A stretch of DNA of 64,000 nucleotides. Source: Trichobilharzia szidati. Taxonomy: Eukaryota; Platyhelminthes; Trematoda; Strigeidida; Schistosomatidae. The stretch is from positions 123,447,329 to 123,511,328 of the forward strand of contig OX235271.1 in NCBI GenBank assembly GCA_944472155.2, in the 5' to 3' direction. A program made the translations under genes and the position numbers. Below, in pieces: positions 59,207-64,000 of this stretch. How positions within the stretch are numbered: position 1 is the first letter of the stretch; every line of letters starts with the position of its first letter. The notes beneath the pieces were generated by a model, which saw only the letters and a program-made list of their open reading frames with translations, was not told where the DNA came from and ran no database searches.

Positions 59207-59534
59207 GTAAACGCAGTTTAGAGTCTGCTTTGTGTATAGCCAGAGCTATGTATACAAAGACAACTTGTTTCTTTTTCTACTTTCTTTTCAGATCCTTAAC
59301 TTTAAAACATACTCTAGGCGTATTCTGAAACCATCATTCTTATGAACAATATTCTTGTTATCAAGTGCCTACCAGAATGCTATTCACCAGAGGAACTTCA
59401 GTGTTATTTCTTGTAACAGATTAAATTATCACTATTCGAAACTTTACCTGAAAAAACATACATTTTAACTGGCAAGTTTACAGGCTTCAATCTCAGTAAT
59501 TATTCAAACGCAGATATTATTATCCAAGCATTTA
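59207..59534. other. Non-coding sequence, nothing recognised
   Basis: AT-rich; no signal. Confidence 0.4.
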
Positions 59535-59748
59535 TTTTATTGATTTACGTCCTTAGTTGAACGTAGGGCTTCAAGCTACAGCTTTGAAGTTTCAGTAGCA
59601 GTGGGGTTGCTAGTCTCACGTCCAACCTTCCCTCTTAATTTGCCTTAATAACGGCTCAGTGAGGTTAAGGAGTTCGTCAGCCAGGGATCGAACCTCAGAC
59701 CACGTGAGGCGTGGTTGGTGAGAGTTCTACAGCTGAACAACCGACGCA
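59535..59748 (-). mobile_element. SINE-B
   Basis: Minus orientation: head tgcgtcggttgttcagc, B-box aggttcgatccc, body gactagcaaccccac, tail agcttgaagccctacg. Confidence 0.8.
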
Positions 59749-60702
59749 TCTAAGCATTTAAGTAGTAATTTTTATAAGCTTCAAAATTGCATTTTTTGTT
59801 GCTGTTGTTGTTGGTGGTGGTGATTGAATAAAAATGAAACACTTCACTTTGAACTAGTACCTCGTTCGTATTTAAGTTTTTAAACACTAAAACATGGAAC
59901 AGCCGACAAAAAAGAGTATCTATGCACAATAACACATTTTTGCAATACCCATTGTGTTTAGTAGTATACTTCATCTTGCAAAAAGTTTTTTCTCTGACAA
60001 AAAATCAATTAATAATATACATAGATCTACTAGAAAAGAGAATTGTTTGATAATACTTTTTGAAAAAGCAAAAAGAAGACTGATTAAATGTGAGCTGTCT
60101 AAAAAAGAGGTTTATTATCATTATTATTATTACTTTAAACTAAAATTTTGTCTTTTAAATAAATGAATTAATATGTCAGAAAAGTTGATGATACATATCT
60201 CACAGTAAGTACCTTAGTTAAAGTATAGTGTTTTATAGTCTATATGTTTATTGTTATTACAAGGCATACAACAAAACTGCTTTCATACACGATATTATTA
60301 CCCTAGACTACTTATGATGTTCCTTTTAGTTGTTTTTTTTAAAAACTTTATTTTTGTTATTGTTGATTGAGATGATTCACTGGGCTTGAAGAACACAGCC
60401 ATAGTTCAGGTTTCTTTTGTTTATTTTTCGCTTCCTTTTGATAACCTAAACGTCTACTTTCATTTCTTCCTAAGCGGAGAAAAGCTCATTATTGATTCGT
60501 TTGTTTGTTTGTCTGCCTGTTTTCTTGGAATAGATATGATTTTGGAAAGTGGTTAAAGTATTCCTATTTGCTAGTGAGGACAATAACTAAAAAATATAAC
60601 TTTATTGTTTTCTGTTTTCTTGTGTTACAAGGCAAATCTCGACAAAGTTTGAAGGATATTTTATTTTTTAAAGTAGTGAAGGGAAATAAGCTGCACGTTG
60701 AT
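59749..60702. other. Non-coding sequence, nothing recognised
   Basis: AT-rich with poly-T and TTG runs; no signal. Confidence 0.4.
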
Positions 60703-60956
60703 AGTTTATTTTTGTATGCGTCCGTGGCGCAGAGGTAGAATGCTCGCCAGCCACGGCTCACGTGGTCTGGGGTTCGATCCCCGGTCGACGAACTCCCAAA
60801 CCTCGGAGGTTGGGCATGAGACTAGCTATCCCACCCCGTAAAAATTAAACCACAGCTACCTAAACTTCAGAGCTGTAGCTTGAAGCCCTATGTTCTACTG
60901 GAAACGTAAAGGAATAAAATAAATAAAAATAATGATTATAAAAAGTTTATTTCTGT
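60703..60956 (+). mobile_element. SINE-B with 13-bp target duplication
   Basis: Flanks agtttatttttgt (60703-60715) and agtttatttctgt (60944-60956) match at 12 of 13. Head gcgtccgtggcgcagagg, B-box ggggttcgatcccc, body gactagctatcccaccc, tail agcttgaagccctatgttc and an AATAAA-type end. The head is long enough to fold as a tRNA-like structure. Confidence 0.84.
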
Positions 60957-61391
60957 GATTCCTACAAGGAAAATGGACTTGTATAATTTAGCTTTTTAGA
61001 GTTGCATTAGACGCATTCACTAGAAAAAGGAAAGATTGATCCTTAGATTCCAGCGCTTTACCGAAATGATAACTTATTCCTAAGTTATACGAAGGTGAAA
61101 GGATTGTTTATCCTTACACTGGTGTGGTGTCAGTAGGTTAACTGAGGTGTTACTGACCAGAATGATAAATCTATACTGAAGTCTTTCGTTATCAGTCATC
61201 TCCACACTGAGGTATATTTATAGTGGTAAATCTCAATGGCTTACATTTTCGGAAATTCGGGAAGATAAATCATTAGATCATAACGATTTAAGGCTTTACG
61301 TTTCTACATTTTAAGTATTTTAAATGGGGAAACAAGTTACTCACTTATGAAGTGAGGAGGTGGAGTTTGGAAAATGCTGTACTGCTTTGGA
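60957..61391. other. Non-coding sequence, nothing recognised
   Basis: AT-rich; no signal. Confidence 0.4.
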
Positions 61392-61994
61392 AGATTAAAG
61401 TGATATTCAAGTGTTGGTTTGTGGGGATTTGATTTGATTGGTTACAGGATTTCGTCATGAGCTGAAATCGATTAGAAAAACACTGGAAAACCTGGGACTA
61501 CTGGACAGCTGTTTCGTCCTAGGCTAGGACTCTCCACAGTATGCACCCACCGGGGTTCGAACCGTCGTCAGCTCATGATGAAACCTTGTGACCAATCGAA
61601 TCAAATCTCTGCAAACCAACACTTGAGTACTAATCTGATGCTCACTAGCGACTGGCCCTATTCGAGTGGGTAGTTACCTCGGTTCTGGTAAGAAGTCGTG
61701 ACCAGTCGGGTACAACAACTCAGGTGTGAGGACTGATACTCACCGATGATATTGGTTAGTGGTCGCGCTATGTTTTGAGTTGGCAGAAGGTGGAATTTAC
61801 AGGCCATTGGATAGGGTCTCAGTGACTTAATGGTCGGTCTACTAGTTCGCCTTGTAACCGAAAGGTCCTGTGTTTGAACTCAGGCGGTGGGTGGTAACCG
61901 ATGAAGAGTCTAAAAGTGGGACGAAAAAGTTATCCAACACTTCTTGGTTTTCCACTGGTTCTCTAACCGACTTCAGCTCAAGATTAAAGCGATA
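61392..61994. mobile_element. Family A hammerhead element, subfamily 1, with 14-bp target duplication
   Basis: Flanks agattaaagtgata (61392-61405) and agattaaagcgata (61981-61994) match at 13 of 14. The layout equals the copy at 1568-2116: outer arm, minus hammerhead (about 61500-61548; core GTGGAGA, so A6 is also lost), mirrored outer arm (61570-61625), body, plus tRNA-like segment (about 61810-61880), plus hammerhead remnant (61895-61945, cleavage site ATC). Both ribozymes look dead. Confidence 0.82.
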
Positions 61995-63434
61995 CTTCAC
62001 TCAAAGTAACTGAGGTGATAACTTCAAAATACAAATAGAATTTTCAGTGGACATAAAGTCTCAGTTTTGCAATAAGATGCATCTATAGTCTTAGGTCAGC
62101 TACGTTGGAACTTTAACAGATTCCATCTGGATCGCCCAACACATAATCGGTTTTTGTAGCTTACAAGTGCAGCTTGAAGCATATGCAAAGTAGGAATCAT
62201 AGAGTAGAGGCTGAACTTTTAAATATCTCAGATATTGGCATCGTGGATTCAAGTTCACTGTTACTTTTTCAACTCGCATCACATTTTATGCGCTTTAATC
62301 GTTAATATGTTTTCTTTTTTTTAGAAAATTAGTACATTTCAATACCTTTATTTCAGTAGAAGGGTTACATTGTTTATCACACACACACACACAACATCAC
62401 TCATCTGTCTGTCTGCAGTAACTGTTATTCAGTATTTACTAATGACATTTCATACAATTCAGAAGGCAATGATTCACTTGAATTAAATCACTGATTTTAT
62501 TGTTTACTGCATACATTGTCTATTCGTGAATTATAATCATGTTTTTAAAATGTTATTGCCTGTCTTGACATGCTTTTTGTTATGGTGCAGTTATCAGTAG
62601 TAGTAGATGATGACCTTAGTGAAAACATCAACACACCTATAGCTCCACTATTGATTAGTAGCTAATTTAAGTTATTTATGTTGGGCTGTGTTATGATTAT
62701 AATGATGAAAGCAGCACTGTATGGTTTGTAGAAACCTATTTACAAATCGGCACTGTACAAAGAACAGATGGAAAAACATGCTGCAAATAAAAGAAGTAAT
62801 CCTTAACCTAATCAATGATAAAAATAAACTATTCCTCAGACATCAATCAACCGGATAAAACTTAAATGCTAATTTCTCTTCCTATGTCTATACAAAAGTT
62901 GAAAGATTGTATGCTGTTTCGTCATCAGTTTCATCCTTTAGAGAACAAAAGTAATTTATTCACACTGGTGAAACAAGTGGGAGTGAAGGTGTACGTCGTT
63001 CACCTTAGTAACTGCTTGAACACTCTCGTTAACCAGGTGACAGCTTTGAATGTATGAATGAATGTTTTATGTCACCATAATGTATGCACATAGACCTAAT
63101 TTTTCATACTTCAGAACGATTTATAAATTCCATACAGGAATCATCAAGGCTAAAAACTTTACCTGAGTTTAGTCAAAAGTATATTAGATGGAAGAGTTTG
63201 TTAGACTGGAAAAGTGAATAAATATATATCTAAACTTAGACTTTTCTGAGAATCAACATCATTTACAGGATCACTGAAAAACATGAGACACTTAGAAGTT
63301 GTTTTGTAAAGGCATGGGATTTTCGGCAGTCCACATTCACAGTTCTACCAATAGTGATGTACTCAGCCTCCTGCTGAGTATCCATAGCCTATCCTGAAGC
63401 TAAGCTTGTTCCCCTCTATCGAACAACTTGCTCT
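61995..63434. other. Non-coding sequence with (CA)n and a faint family A trace
   Basis: A CA repeat is at about 62380-62394. Bases 63255-63360 resemble a strongly decayed family A arm. No exon seen. Confidence 0.35.
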
Positions 63435-63752
63435 TTGGTGCAATCAAAAATCGACAGATATCCTTCTCATGTTAACTCCAACTGTGTATACAAATTTACG
63501 TGTATCTGCGGGAGCAGTTACATTGGAAGAACAGAAAGAAGGACATATCTACGATTTTTAGAATATGTACCAAAAATCTTACGTCTAAAGGGAACAGATG
63601 CTTTAAACAGTGCCATCGCCAGGCATCTCCTTGACTCGAGTCATGAGGTGGATGTCGAAAAGTCGTTCAAAATTATAAATAGGCGAAAGAGCTCAATTCT
63701 CCTTAAGTTTACTGAGGCCATTTCCATCAAGCGCCTGAAACTCGATTTATGA
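63435..63752 (+). mobile_element. Penelope-like GIY-YIG endonuclease fragment
   Basis: Open for 105 codons: HVNSNCVYKFTCICGSSYIGRTERR, then ARHLLDSSHEVDVEKSFKII and LKFTEAISIKRLKLDL. This is the GIY-YIG fold in order: C-x-C pair, YIG-T-R, His in HLLDSSH and Glu in TEA. It is the most complete endonuclease domain here after 27741-29154. The RT half is absent. Confidence 0.78.
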
Positions 63753-63884
63753 GTCCAGAAAGAAGCGGTTATCAGTCTTTCTTTGCACTGGTAACTGGAT
63801 ATTTTATCTGTCTTTCATCCGAATGCTAATACTGAAAAGTTTCCATTGTGTGTGATTATTATTGTTCGGAATAGTGTTTAATAT

Positions 63885-63916
<32 letters not shown>

Positions 63917-64000
63917 ATAAGTGTATGCGTATAATTATTAATTGATTTTTGTTTAAAATGAACTCTGTGCAAATATGTTAAAATTGTTTTTGTATGTATA
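63753..64000. repeat. Window end with (TA)n
   Basis: AT-rich sequence with TA tracts at about 63885-63916; nothing else seen. Confidence 0.6.

Noticed and set aside
1..64000. CRISPR array, operons or bacterial genes
   Set aside because: Spliced exons, GT-AG introns, SINEs and non-LTR elements show a eukaryotic nuclear genome. No regularly spaced repeats were seen.

Overview
The window looks like nuclear DNA of a blood fluke (Schistosoma or a close relative). It is AT-rich. It holds nine widely spaced exons of one animal gene on the minus strand, and its introns are full of Penelope-like elements, RTE-like non-LTR fragments, tRNA-derived retroposons and repeats carrying hammerhead ribozymes of the schistosome Sm-alpha type. 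The species cannot be fixed from the sequence alone. No complete gene is present.

Host gene: a Ras GTPase-activating protein of the SynGAP/DAB2IP/RASAL2 class, read right to left. Exons are at 38651-38752 and 24811-24909 (C2 start), 23982-24082 (C2 middle), 16117-16679 (C2 end plus a low-complexity insert of about 120 residues), 14540-14708 (start of the helical GAP domain), 5248-5338 (arginine-finger loop), a problematic candidate microexon at 3714-3753, then 3322-3542 and 1001-1439 (GAP core with the FLRFICPAI motif). Splice phases agree at every other junction. The 5' part (normally a PH domain) was not found to the right of 38752, and the 3' part lies left of base 1. The usual arginine-finger position reads as alanine.

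Mobile DNA: (i) Family A, about 430-590 bp elements with hammerhead and tRNA-like modules, built as inverted pairs. Five copies have 12-16 bp direct repeats at their outer ends. Two hammerheads keep all core residues (14959-15010 minus, 54395-54445 plus). (ii) Family C, a separate tRNA-like family with the same inverted-pair design and 12-15 bp direct repeats. (iii) SINE-B, a tRNA head joined to sequence shared with both the 5' and 3' ends of the local RTE element. (iv) SINE-D, a short tRNA-headed family. (v) RTE-like 3' fragments and one 5' endonuclease fragment. (vi) Penelope-like fragments with reverse transcriptase and GIY-YIG endonuclease coding, the longest at 27741-29154, one RT remnant at 20280-21270, and a 343-bp inverted duplication at 22589-23514.

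The strongest unexplained signal is that families A and C, unrelated in sequence, share a two-armed design with a tRNA-like module in each arm and retroposition-length target duplications.
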